Translations under genes and position numbers: made by a program | From: Deltaproteobacteria bacterium | GTDB lineage: Bacteria > Myxococcota_A > UBA9042 > DTJE01 | Assembly: GCA_029547805.1 (NCBI GenBank) | Contig: JAKPOP010000014.1 | Coordinates: 186,001-250,000 of the forward strand | Direction: 5' to 3' | Length of the DNA: 64,000 nucleotides | Notes under the pieces: model-generated | Databases searched by the model: none | What the model was told of the DNA's origin: nothing | Seen by the model: the letters and a program-made list of their open reading frames with translations, nothing else | Shown: piece after piece, positions 8,704 to 17,569 of the stretch | Layout of the letters: each line of letters opens with the position of its first letter | How positions within the stretch are numbered: the stretch's first letter is position 1

Positions 8704-9965
8704 GGTCGGACGTGGTGGCCCTGGTGCTGGCCGGCGGACGGGGCAGCCGCCTGAACGTGATCGCGCACAAGCGGGCCAAGCCGGCGGTTCCCTTCGCCGG
8801 CTCCTACCGGATCATCGACTTCTCGCTCTCCAACGCCGCCGACAGCGGCATCTCCCACGTGGGGGTCCTGACCCAGTACCGCCCGACCTCCCTGATGGAT
8901 CACCTGGCCGATGGAGAGGCCTGGGGCCTGTCGGGCCTCCGGGCCTCCCTGAAGGTCCTGCCCCCGTCCCTGGGCTATTCCACGGACTGGTACCGGGGCA
9001 CCGCCGATGCCGTGTGGCAGAACCGGTCCTTCCTGCGGCCCCTGCGGCCCCGGGATGTGCTGATCCTGTCGGGGGACCACATCTTCCGGATGGACTTCCG
9101 GCCGATGATCGATCGCCACCGGGCCCAGGAGGCCGACCTGACCATCGCGGCGATGGAGGTCCCCTGGGAGGAGGTCTCCCGGTTCGGCGTGATGGTCACC
9201 GACGAGGCCGGGAGGGTGGTCCGGTTCGTCGAGAAGAGCCCGGAGCGGGTCAGCAATCTCGCCAGCATGGGCATCTATGTCTTCCGGGCGAACGTGCTGC
9301 TGGAGGAACTGGAGCGCAACTGCCCCGAGGGACGCCATGACTTCGGGGCCCACGTGATTCCGGGGATGCTGTCCCGGCGACGGGTCCTGGCCCATCGCTT
9401 CGAGGGCTACTGGCGGGACGTCGGGACGCTCCGATCCTACTGGGAGGCCAACCTGGACGCCCTGGACCCCGGGACGGGGCTGGACCTGGCCTCCTGGCGC
9501 ATCCGGACCAATCCCGAGGGGCGCCGGCAGGTCTTCCACGGCCCGGCCCGGGTCGAGGCGGGGGCCCGGGTCCAGTGCAGCCTCGTCTCCCGAGGGTGTC
9601 GCATCGAGGGGACCGTGATCGGGTCGGTCCTCTCTCCGGGGGTCCGGGTGGCCCGGGGGGCCCTGGTGGTGGACAGCGTGGTCATGCACGACTGCGAGAT
9701 CGGGCCCGGCGCCCGGGTCGAGAGGGCGATCCTGGACAAGGATGTCCGGGTGGGGACCGGGGCCCGAATCGGCCGGGCCGATGCCCGGGGCGGTGCCAAC
9801 GGGCGCTTTCCCTCCCACCTGTCTGACGGGATCACCGTGGTGGGCAAGGGAACGATCATTCCTCCGGAGGCGGTCATCGGGGCCAACTGCCTGGTCGGCA
9901 CGCTGCCGCACGACACGGATCCCGCGATCCTGGCCCATGTCCCCGATGGGGAGACCGTGACCTGA
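8700..9965 (+). CDS. glgC: Glucose-1-phosphate adenylyltransferase, catalytic subunit
   Basis: The protein is 421 residues, the normal GlgC length. It makes ADP-glucose from ATP and glucose-1-phosphate for glycogen synthesis. The catalytic signature is intact: VLAGGRGSRL with R17, KRAKPAVPF with K27, YRIIDFSLSN, WYRGTADAVWQN and SGDHIFRMD. The C-terminal part (about 300-421) is a hexapeptide-type beta-helix. Translation starts at 8700 inside the stop of the glgD-like gene (ATGA). An insertion-like segment with GGANGRFPSHLSDG occurs late in the helix domain. The alanine-dehydrogenase-like gene and the two glg genes form an apparent operon. Confidence 0.92.
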   Translation: MRSDVVALVLAGGRGSRLNVIAHKRAKPAVPFAGSYRIIDFSLSNAADSGISHVGVLTQYRPTSLMDHLADGEAWGLSGLRASLKVLPPSLGYSTDWYRGTADAVWQNRSFLRPLRPRDVLILSGDHIFRMDFRPMIDRHRAQEADLTIAAMEVPWEEVSRFGVMVTDEAGRVVRFVEKSPERVSNLASMGIYVFRANVLLEELERNCPEGRHDFGAHVIPGMLSRRRVLAHRFEGYWRDVGTLRSYWEANLDALDPGTGLDLASWRIRTNPEGRRQVFHGPARVEAGARVQCSLVSRGCRIEGTVIGSVLSPGVRVARGALVVDSVVMHDCEIGPGARVERAILDKDVRVGTGARIGRADARGGANGRFPSHLSDGITVVGKGTIIPPEAVIGANCLVGTLPHDTDPAILAHVPDGETVT

Positions 9966-10050
9966 GGGGGCGCCGACCACCGATGTCTTTCCCTGGTCCA
10001 ATGTCCCAGGTCGGCAGTATGATCATCGGGTCTGCCGGGGAAGGAACGCC

Positions 10051-13000
10051 TTGTCACCGGGGTCCTTTCTGCCCAGCGACCAGCGCAGGTCTCTGGAAAG
10101 AGGCCACGGATATCTCCACGGGAGGGCCTCGGGATGCGCCCTGACCGTGGACCTCGTCGGGTCCACCCGGATGGTCGAGACCCTGGTGGAGTCCCTCGGG
10201 CCCTCCCGGGCCGCCGAGGCCCTGGGCGGGGTGCTGAACCGGGTCTTCACGGCCCTGGTGGATCGCCTGCACGGACGCCACGGCGTGGTGACCCACTTCG
10301 GGGGGGATGCCCTGACGGCCTGGTTCGACGAGGCCCACCGGGAAGCGGCCCTGCAAGGTGCTCTCGAGATCCAGGAGGTCCTGGAGGGCGAGGGGCCGAT
10401 CCTGCCGGGCCATCGGGACCTGCGGGTCCGGGCCCGGACGAGTCTCTGTCTCGGCGAGGTCCTCCGGTGCGTGGTGGGGGATCCGGGCGTCCAGCGGATG
10501 GACGTGCTGGTCGGGTCCCTCATGACCCGACTGTCGATCCTGAACTCCCGGACGCCTCCGGGGAAGGTCGTCGTGGACGAGGGGTGCCTGCCGTTGCTGC
10601 GGGACCTGGGGGCCCGGTTCCGGCGGCTCTCGGCGAAAGGGGCCGAGGAGGCCTGGGAACTGGAGGCGATCCCAGGTCGTCCTCCATGGGTCCCCCAGAC
10701 CCTTGCGGTCCCGGATCATCCCCCCGGTGAGCGATGGGTCCATCCGGCCATCGAGGCCCGGCTCCGGTCCCTGGGCGGCGTGCTGCTGGACGAGATGCGG
10801 GAGGTCTCGATCCTGTTCCTGCATTTCGAGGGGATCGACTATGACCGGGACCCGGAGGCCGAGGTCCGACTGGATCGCCTGGTGCGGTTCGTCCAGGAGG
10901 TCTTCACCCGTTACGAGGGGATGCTGCTCCAGGTGGTCCCCGGCGACAAGGGGGACTACCTCTACGGCTGCTTCGGGGCCCCCATCGCCCACGAGGACGA
11001 CCTGGAACGGGGGTTGCTCGCGGCGCTGGACCTCCTGCAGCCGCCGGCGGGGGAGGGCCTGGCCCGACCGCCGGCCATCGGGGTGGCCCGGGGCCTCTCC
11101 TATGCCGGGGCCTACGGATCTCCGCTACGGCGGACCTACGGGGTCCTCGGCCGGGAGGTGATCCGGGCGGCCCGGCTCATGGAACAGGCCCGACCGGGGG
11201 AGGTGCTTGCCCCCGAGTTCCTGCTCCGACGGGCCCCGGAGTTCCAGGTGGAAGCCCGGGGGGCCCTTGCCCTGAAGGGATTTGAGGGACTCACTCCGGC
11301 GGTGCGGGTGACCGGCCGGGCCTCCCGGGCCGAGGTGGCGCTGTCCCTGGACGGCGACCCCCTGGAAGGTCGGGACCAGGAACTCGCGGTACTGACCCAT
11401 CAACTGGAGGCCCTCTGCCGGGAGCGTCAGGGTGGGTTCACGCTGCTGGAGGGCCTTCCCGGGATGGGGAAGACCCGCCTGGCGACGGAGTTCACGGCCC
11501 TGGCCCGCCGGAGAGGGGTGCGGGTCCTCTGGGGCGTCGGGGAGCCCCTGGGAGCCGAGAGCCCCTTCCATGCCTGGCGGCCGATCTTCGAGGACGTGAT
11601 CCGCCGGGAGACCGCCCCGGGGGAGGACCTCCGCTCCGTGCTGGAGCGCCTGACGACCCGGATGGGCCTCCGCCCGGGCTGGGCCTCCTTGATGGACATC
11701 CTCTTTCCGCTGGCCTGGCCTGCGGACCCGGACGTCGCAGCGATGTCTCCGGAGGTGCGGGCCAATCACACCCGGTCCCTGCTGGTGGGCCTGCTTCGAC
11801 TGGTGACCGAGAGAGGACCCCTGCTGGTGGTCCTGGAGGACCTCCACTGGTTCGACCAGACCTCCCTGGGGCTGCTCCTGGAGGCCCGCGCCCGGATTCC
11901 GGAGGCCCTGTTCCTGGCCGTCAGCCGCCCCCTGGGTGGGGAGCCGGAGGGGTTTCCGGGCGTGCTGGCGGCGGCGACCTCCCGGTTGTTCCTGGGGCCC
12001 GTCGGGGAGGCCCAGGTGGCGACGATGGCCTGCCGTCGCCTGGGAGCGGAGCGGCTCCACCCGGACCTTCGGCGATGGATCGTGCGTCACGCCGAGGGCA
12101 ACCCCCTGATGGTCCGGGAGACGACCCTGAACCTGCGGGAGGCGGGGCTCGTGGAGGTCCGGGACGGGACCGCCTCGGTGGTCGGGGGGGACCCGGAGGC
12201 CCTTCCCCGGGAGGCCCCGTCGTTGCGGGAGGTCTTCATCAGCCGTGCCGATCGCCTCGATCCCGTTGCCCGGACCGTGCTGAAGGTGGCCTCGGTGGCC
12301 GGGAGCGCCTTTCCGGCGGGGATCCTGGGGCCGGCCCTGGGGGCCGAGGGTCGCTACGTCCTGGATGCCGAGGGGATTCGCGAGACGCTCCATCGGCTCG
12401 TCGAGTCGGAGTTCCTGGACCGGGTCTCCGGGAGGGGCGACGAGTCGTTCGCCTTCCACCACGTCCTGGCTCGGGAGGCGATCTACGGGACGCTGCTGGA
12501 GGCCCAGAGGCGGACGATTCACCAGGCGATGGCCCGATGGTGGGAGGCCCAGGAGGAGGTCCGGCGGCCTCCCCCCGAGGTCCTGGCCTGGCACTGGCAG
12601 GAGGCCGGGGACCGGGAGCGGGCCCTGGACTACCTGGATCTGGCCGCCGAGCGGGCCCTGGAACGGTTCGCGAACGACGTGGCTTCCTCGCTGTTCGCCC
12701 GGGCCCTGGCCCTCCTGGGGGACGATTCCCGGGATCACCTGCGTCGTGCCCGCCTCGAACTGGGACTCGGGATTGCTCGGGTGAACCTCCTGCGGTTCGT
12801 CGAGGCCACCGGGAATCTGGTCCGGGGCCTGGCCCTGCTGGGCTGTCCGATGCCCAGGTCCGCCATGTCTCAGAACCTGGTGCTGCTCAAGGAGGTGGGT
12901 GCCCACGTGATCCGCCGCCTGCTGCGATTCCGGCCCACGGCCCGGACCGATGCGGAACGGGAGCAGGTGCGGATGGTGATCCGGGCCCTGGAGCGGGTCT

Positions 13001-14133
13001 CCGAACTCTACTACATCCGGGCCGAGCCCACGGCGGCCTACGTCGCCGGCTTTCGGATGATCAACTGGGCCATGCGGGCCGGACCGTGCCCCGAGGCGGC
13101 CCGGGCCCATGCCAGTTTCGGCGCGGGGGTGGGGTTCATCCCGGTGCACTGGGCGGCCCCGTACTATTTCGACCAGGCCCGGTCCCTGCTGGAGCAGTAC
13201 GACGACCCGGCCACCGAGAACTACGTCCGTTTCATGGAGGGGTTCTATCGCCTCGGCACGGGGGCCTTCGAGCAGACGGAGCAACTGCTGAACCGGTCCC
13301 TGGAACTCTCGCAGACGCTGGGCGATGAACGGCGTCGGGCAGACGCCCTGAGCCAGCTGGTGCCTCTCCACCTGTTCCGGGCAGAGGCGGATCGGGCCCG
13401 ACGGTATGCCGAGGAGATGGTCGCGATCAGTCGGGATCGGGACTACCTGCGGAACCTGGCCGAGGCCCTCTACCTCCGGGGATGGACCCTCCTGATGGCC
13501 GGGGAGGACGACCTGGCGATTCGGGACAACGAGGACCTCTTCGAACTCCTGCGGGCGAGTCCAAGGACCGAGGACCCCTTCCTGGCACTGGGCCTCCGGG
13601 CCACCCGGGCCTTCCTGGAGCTGAACCGGGGAGACAACGACGTGGCGCTCTACTGGATCCGGGAGGCGATGGCCCGGGCGAAGGGCTACCAGCCGAACTT
13701 CGCCTCGGCGCTCCCGGCCTTCTGCTTCCCCGGAGACCTCTTCTATCGGCTCTGGAAGCGGGGCGTCCGGGACGTCCCCTCCCGGGACCTCCGGATGGCG
13801 ATGCACATGGCCCGGACCTTCGCCAGGGTCTTCCCGGTGGGCCGATCGGGGGCCTTGCGGGTGGAGGGACAGGTGGCCTGGGTCCGGGGTCGGGAAGGGA
13901 CGGCCCGGAGGCGCCTCCGGGCCGCCGTCGAGGTCGCCCGGAGGTCGGGCATGGTGCTGGAGGAGGTTCACAACCTCTTGTCGCTGGCGGAGATGCTCCC
14001 TGACGGCGATCCCGAGCGGGAGGAGGTCCTGCGTCGGTGCCGAGGACTGCTCGAACCCCGGGAGGGACTCGGGGCCTTCCGCAAGCGGCTGCAACCACAG
14101 GCCGGTCCCCTGGAGCAGGCCCATGGACCGTGA
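10051..14133 (+). CDS. Tandem class III cyclase-homology / AAA ATPase / TPR regulator
   Basis: The protein is 1360 residues, from TTG at 10051 with GGAAGGAA upstream. The first cyclase-homology domain (about 25-210) keeps both metal aspartates, D34 in VDLVGST and D86 in FGGDALTAW. The second (about 245-420) keeps D299 in GDKGDYLYGCFG, but the first metal position reads FLHFEGID with His. A STAND/AAA-like ATPase follows, with P-loop GLPGMGKT (468-475) and Walker B LLVVLED (591-597). The rest to about 1350 is helical TPR-like repeats. This order resembles soluble adenylyl cyclase (AC10) and bacterial relatives that make cAMP and sense bicarbonate or protein ligands. Only one domain appears fully equipped. 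The gene overlaps the next by 11 bases. Confidence 0.85.
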   Translation: MSPGSFLPSDQRRSLERGHGYLHGRASGCALTVDLVGSTRMVETLVESLGPSRAAEALGGVLNRVFTALVDRLHGRHGVVTHFGGDALTAWFDEAHREAALQGALEIQEVLEGEGPILPGHRDLRVRARTSLCLGEVLRCVVGDPGVQRMDVLVGSLMTRLSILNSRTPPGKVVVDEGCLPLLRDLGARFRRLSAKGAEEAWELEAIPGRPPWVPQTLAVPDHPPGERWVHPAIEARLRSLGGVLLDEMREVSILFLHFEGIDYDRDPEAEVRLDRLVRFVQEVFTRYEGMLLQVVPGDKGDYLYGCFGAPIAHEDDLERGLLAALDLLQPPAGEGLARPPAIGVARGLSYAGAYGSPLRRTYGVLGREVIRAARLMEQARPGEVLAPEFLLRRAPEFQVEARGALALKGFEGLTPAVRVTGRASRAEVALSLDGDPLEGRDQELAVLTHQLEALCRERQGGFTLLEGLPGMGKTRLATEFTALARRRGVRVLWGVGEPLGAESPFHAWRPIFEDVIRRETAPGEDLRSVLERLTTRMGLRPGWASLMDILFPLAWPADPDVAAMSPEVRANHTRSLLVGLLRLVTERGPLLVVLEDLHWFDQTSLGLLLEARARIPEALFLAVSRPLGGEPEGFPGVLAAATSRLFLGPVGEAQVATMACRRLGAERLHPDLRRWIVRHAEGNPLMVRETTLNLREAGLVEVRDGTASVVGGDPEALPREAPSLREVFISRADRLDPVARTVLKVASVAGSAFPAGILGPALGAEGRYVLDAEGIRETLHRLVESEFLDRVSGRGDESFAFHHVLAREAIYGTLLEAQRRTIHQAMARWWEAQEEVRRPPPEVLAWHWQEAGDRERALDYLDLAAERALERFANDVASSLFARALALLGDDSRDHLRRARLELGLGIARVNLLRFVEATGNLVRGLALLGCPMPRSAMSQNLVLLKEVGAHVIRRLLRFRPTARTDAEREQVRMVIRALERVSELYYIRAEPTAAYVAGFRMINWAMRAGPCPEAARAHASFGAGVGFIPVHWAAPYYFDQARSLLEQYDDPATENYVRFMEGFYRLGTGAFEQTEQLLNRSLELSQTLGDERRRADALSQLVPLHLFRAEADRARRYAEEMVAISRDRDYLRNLAEALYLRGWTLLMAGEDDLAIRDNEDLFELLRASPRTEDPFLALGLRATRAFLELNRGDNDVALYWIREAMARAKGYQPNFASALPAFCFPGDLFYRLWKRGVRDVPSRDLRMAMHMARTFARVFPVGRSGALRVEGQVAWVRGREGTARRRLRAAVEVARRSGMVLEEVHNLLSLAEMLPDGDPEREEVLRRCRGLLEPREGLGAFRKRLQPQAGPLEQAHGP

Positions 14134-15259
14134 GACCGTTCTCGAAGGGGAGGCTGCCAGGGCCTGGTCCCGGGAGTCGAAATGGGAGGTCCTGGGGCCC
14201 TACCTCCGGCGCTGGGGTTGGGAGGGCTTTTCCTACGCCACCCTCCAGGACGGGTTCGACTACCTGATCGTGGAGGGGCTGGGCTATCTGGCCTACGACA
14301 CGGTCCATCACCCGGTCCTGGCGCCCCGGGGGATCCGGGCGGTCTTCTGCAGTCCCATCTGTGCCCCGGAGGCGGCCCCCCTGCTGGTGGAACGGCTGCT
14401 GGCCCATGGCCGTCGGGTCTGCCTGGCGCCGGTGAGCGCCCAGGCGGCCCGGGCCCTCCGGCCCCTGGGGTTCCGGTGCGTCTCGGTCGGGGAAGAACCC
14501 CTCGTGCCCCTGAAGACCTATCCCCTGGAGGGGGACTGGCGAGACCACGACCTGGTCCGGAGGGCGTGGAACGAGGTCCGGCGGCATGGGATCGAGATTC
14601 GCGAGGTGCCGGACCTCTCGGCGGTGGACCGGGGGGCCCTGGATCGGGTCACGAGGGTCTGGCTGCGACACAAGCCCATCCCGGACCGGGAGATCCGGGC
14701 CTACGCCCGCCCTCCGGTCTTCGGCCCCGAACCGGACGTCCGGACCTTCGTGGCCTGGGATGTTGCGGGGGAGGTCGTGGGGTTTGCCTGCTACGACCCC
14801 CTCTATCGCGAGGGCCGGGTCTTCGGCTACTCGGCGAACCTGTGTCGGTGCGACGAGTCCCGCTTCTCGAAACTCTCGGTCGCGATGCACATGTCCGCGG
14901 CCCGGGTCTTCCGGGAGGAGGGGCGGGAGGTGCTGAACCTCTGCCTGGCGCCGTTCCTGGGGGTGGACCGGGCCGAGTTTCGGGACCACCGGTTCACCGA
15001 GTGGTTCTTCCGCCTCAGCGATCGATACGGTTCCCGGATCTACAACTTCGGTGGCCTGCGGGAGCATCGGGTTCGCTACAAGGTCCCCGGCGAGACCAAG
15101 TACTTCGCCTCCCGCTCCCTCTTTCCCCCGAACGAGGCCTATCTGGCCTACCAGGGGGCCCGGATGGTGGACGGCTACCTTTCGATGGCGAAGGACCTCC
15201 TGGTGGGCATCGGGGAGGGGCTGGTCCGGGACCTCCGGCGGGGCACCCGGTCCCGGTAG
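14123..15259 (+). CDS. DUF2156 / MprF C-terminal-like acyltransferase
   Basis: The protein is 378 residues and soluble. It resembles the C-terminal domain of phosphatidylglycerol lysyltransferase (LPG_synthase_C, DUF2156), a duplicated GNAT fold: the N-terminal GNAT half covers about 20-170 and the C-terminal half about 180-360. Family-like stretches are EGLGYLAYDTVHHPVLAPRG and the tail YNFGGLREHRVRYKVPGETK, followed by acidic/aromatic residues. No flippase membrane domain is attached, unlike full MprF. It may transfer an aminoacyl or fatty acyl group to a lipid or peptide; the substrate is unknown. The start codon lies 11 bases inside the cyclase-regulator gene, so expression is coupled. 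Confidence 0.65.
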   Translation: MDRETVLEGEAARAWSRESKWEVLGPYLRRWGWEGFSYATLQDGFDYLIVEGLGYLAYDTVHHPVLAPRGIRAVFCSPICAPEAAPLLVERLLAHGRRVCLAPVSAQAARALRPLGFRCVSVGEEPLVPLKTYPLEGDWRDHDLVRRAWNEVRRHGIEIREVPDLSAVDRGALDRVTRVWLRHKPIPDREIRAYARPPVFGPEPDVRTFVAWDVAGEVVGFACYDPLYREGRVFGYSANLCRCDESRFSKLSVAMHMSAARVFREEGREVLNLCLAPFLGVDRAEFRDHRFTEWFFRLSDRYGSRIYNFGGLREHRVRYKVPGETKYFASRSLFPPNEAYLAYQGARMVDGYLSMAKDLLVGIGEGLVRDLRRGTRSR

Positions 15260-15275
15260 GACCGTCGCGGGTCCC

Positions 15276-16151
15276 TCACGGAGACCGGAGCAGGGCCGCC
15301 CGCTCCTCCTCGGAGGCGGCGCATCGGAATCCGAAGTGGTGGAACTCGGGGTCGTTGCGGGGGATGTGGGCCCGGCGGTAGATGGTCGTGTTGTAGGGCG
15401 CCGGCCAGTACCAGGATCCCCCCCGGACGACCCGGCGGGAGTGCCCGGGGCAGGGCTCTCGTCCCTGGCAGGGACCCTTCGGGTCCACTCCCTGGCAGTC
15501 TGCGCCACAGGCGGCGTAGGAGTCGCTGTACCAGTCGGCGACCCACTCCCAGGAATTGCCGACCATGTCGTAGAGGCCGTGGATCCCCGGCGGCCTGGAC
15601 CCGACCTCCAGGGGTCGCCCCTTCTCGGGATGGCCCCCGCGGGCCTTCCGGACACCGCAGGATCGCCCCGAGGCGTCCATGTAGACCGCCCGGGTGCAGT
15701 CGATGGGGTCGTTGCCCCAGGGATAGAGGCGCCCGTCGGTGCCCCGGGCGGCCTTCTCCCACTCGGCCTCCGTGGGCAGGTGCTTGCCCTGGGCTCGGCA
15801 GTAGGCCACGGCGTCATACCAGGAGACCCCGGTGATGGGCTGCCGGGGCCGATCGAAGTCCACGTACCGGGGCCCCGCCTGGGGGCACTTCCGCGCCTTC
15901 ACGCAGGCCCGATATTCCGCCACGGTCACCTCATGCCGGTCCATGTAGAAGGTCTGGACGAAGACGATGGCCGCCGGCCGGGCGTGGGCGGGGCCGTCGT
16001 CGCTGCCTCGGAGAAAGGGGCCCCCGGGGATGCAGGCCATGTCCGGGGGGGCATCCTGGCAGGGGATGACCGGCGGCCAGTCCGGATCCGCCCCGGCGGG
16101 GGAGGAGATGGCCAGGACCCAGAACCACGGCAGCACTCGGCGAGATCTCAT
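15276..16151 (-). CDS. Exported formylglycine-enzyme-fold (SUMF1-type) protein
   Basis: The protein is 291 residues with signal peptide MRSRRVLPWFWVLAISSPAG. The mature part follows the FGE-sulfatase/C-type-lectin fold: CIPGGPFLRGSDD, MDRHEVTVAEYRAC, PITGVSWYDAVAYC, LPTEAEWEKAARG, GLYDMVGNSWEWV and RVVRGGSWYW. True formylglycine-generating enzymes have a copper-binding cysteine pair just after GGSW. Here that stretch reads PAPYNTTIYRRAH, with no cysteine, so sulfatase maturation is unlikely. It is more likely a binding or structural lectin-like domain. A Cys-rich insertion (CGADCQGVDPKGPCQG) lies before the last motif. It is the third gene of an ATGA-coupled operon (overlap 16148-16151). Confidence 0.85.
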   Translation of the reverse strand: MRSRRVLPWFWVLAISSPAGADPDWPPVIPCQDAPPDMACIPGGPFLRGSDDGPAHARPAAIVFVQTFYMDRHEVTVAEYRACVKARKCPQAGPRYVDFDRPRQPITGVSWYDAVAYCRAQGKHLPTEAEWEKAARGTDGRLYPWGNDPIDCTRAVYMDASGRSCGVRKARGGHPEKGRPLEVGSRPPGIHGLYDMVGNSWEWVADWYSDSYAACGADCQGVDPKGPCQGREPCPGHSRRVVRGGSWYWPAPYNTTIYRRAHIPRNDPEFHHFGFRCAASEEERAALLRSP

Positions 16152-17569
16152 GGGGACTCCTGTCTCGAAGTGGCCTTCTGGGCTCGGTCGCCGGTCCCGA
16201 TGCGCAGGGCGGCCACCAGGGCCACCGGCACGGCGAACCCCAGCAGGGACCAGGGCCCTCCCGAGAGCATGCCCACCAGCAGCACGAGCACGCCACCGGC
16301 CAGGAAGAAGGCGGCGGTCCAGGGGTACCCGGGCAGGCGGACCGGCGGCACCAGGCCCTGGCGGCGTCGAAAGACGAAGAGGGTCGCCACGGTGACACAG
16401 GACAGGAGGATCATCACCGCTCCGGTAAGCGTGATCAGGAACGAGAAGGACCCCGTGAGGACCAGCACCGCCGCCAGGGCCGCCTGGGCCAGCAGGGCCT
16501 TCACGGGGGTCTCCCGGACCGGGTGGACCTCCGCCAGGCGCGGCCAGAGGTAGCCGTCGGCCCCCACGGCCATCGCGATCCGGGACCCGGCCATCACGGT
16601 CGAGTTCAGGCCCGCCAGGATCACGAGGAACATGGCCAGGGCGAAGGCCTCGGCTCCGGTCTCCCCCATCAGGGCCCGGGCGGTGGCCACGCCGGCGTTG
16701 CCGGTGCTTCGGAGGCCCTCCAGGGACAGGGTCAACAGGAAGGCCAGGTTCAGCACCAGGTAGAGGCCCACCACCAGGGCGACCGACCAGGTCACCGCCC
16801 GGGGAATCGTCCGGTGGGGTCGGCGGACCTCGCCACCGACGTAGGTCAGGACGTTCCACCCCGAGAAGGTGAAGAAGACCCCGCAGGCCGCCGAGGCGAG
16901 GGATTCCAGGGTGCCGACGGGCGGCGGGGCATTCTGGGGGGCGGACGGGAGGCCCTGGACCGGCCCCGCGCCGGCCACTCGTGCGACCGCGAGGCCCAGG
17001 GCCCAGAGGGCCATGGCCCCGAAGCCCAGGAAGGGGATCCAGGCCAGGACCTGCTGGATCCGGCTCGCGAGGGGCACGCCCCGGACATTCCAGACCGTGA
17101 CGCCGACGATCACCGCCAGGGCCAGGACCTCCTGTCCCGACAGGGACCAGGAACCCACCTGGGCCAGCGGGGTGCCCAGCCAGGCCCCGGACCTCGTGCC
17201 CTGGAGGGTCCGTGCGGCCCCGACGGCCAGCGCAGCGACGCTCCCCGGAAAGGACCCCAGCACCGAGAGCAGTCCCCAGGAGACGGCCATCGGGCGGCCG
17301 AAGGCCCGGTCCAGGAAGACGTAGTCCCCCCCGGCCCGGGGAAACAGGATGCCCAGTTCGGCGAAGACCTGGGCCCCGGCGGCGGCCATGAGTCCCCCCA
17401 GGGCCCAGAGCGCCAGGTAGGACCCCCAGCCGGGGGTCGCGGCGGCGACCTCCGGCGGCGTCAGGAAGATGCCCACACCCACCATGTTGCCCAGCAGCAG
17501 GGCCACCGAGGCCCCGACGCCCAGGCGACGGGTCGGTTCATTCCGGGGAACCGGGTCCGGGGTCGTCAT
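16148..17569 (-). CDS. APC family amino-acid permease
   Basis: The protein is 473 residues with about 12 membrane segments. The APC signature near the N-terminus is SVALLLGNMVGVGIFLTPP, and FAELGILFPRAGGDYVFLDR marks TM3. A long inserted loop (PVQGLPSAPQNAPPPVG) precedes FFTFSGWNVLTYVGGEVRRP. The ATG at 17569 overlaps the upstream gene's stop (ATGA, 17566-17569); in-frame starts further upstream would lie inside that gene. It probably exchanges or imports amino acids at the inner membrane; the substrate is not determined. Its stop overlaps the start of the SUMF1-type gene. Confidence 0.9.
   Translation of the reverse strand: MTTPDPVPRNEPTRRLGVGASVALLLGNMVGVGIFLTPPEVAAATPGWGSYLALWALGGLMAAAGAQVFAELGILFPRAGGDYVFLDRAFGRPMAVSWGLLSVLGSFPGSVAALAVGAARTLQGTRSGAWLGTPLAQVGSWSLSGQEVLALAVIVGVTVWNVRGVPLASRIQQVLAWIPFLGFGAMALWALGLAVARVAGAGPVQGLPSAPQNAPPPVGTLESLASAACGVFFTFSGWNVLTYVGGEVRRPHRTIPRAVTWSVALVVGLYLVLNLAFLLTLSLEGLRSTGNAGVATARALMGETGAEAFALAMFLVILAGLNSTVMAGSRIAMAVGADGYLWPRLAEVHPVRETPVKALLAQAALAAVLVLTGSFSFLITLTGAVMILLSCVTVATLFVFRRRQGLVPPVRLPGYPWTAAFFLAGGVLVLLVGMLSGGPWSLLGFAVPVALVAALRIGTGDRAQKATSRQESP

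Noticed and set aside
15276-16151. Formylglycine-generating enzyme (sulfatase maturation)
   Set aside because: The fold motifs fit, but the copper-binding cysteines after GGSW are missing and no sulfatase gene is present.
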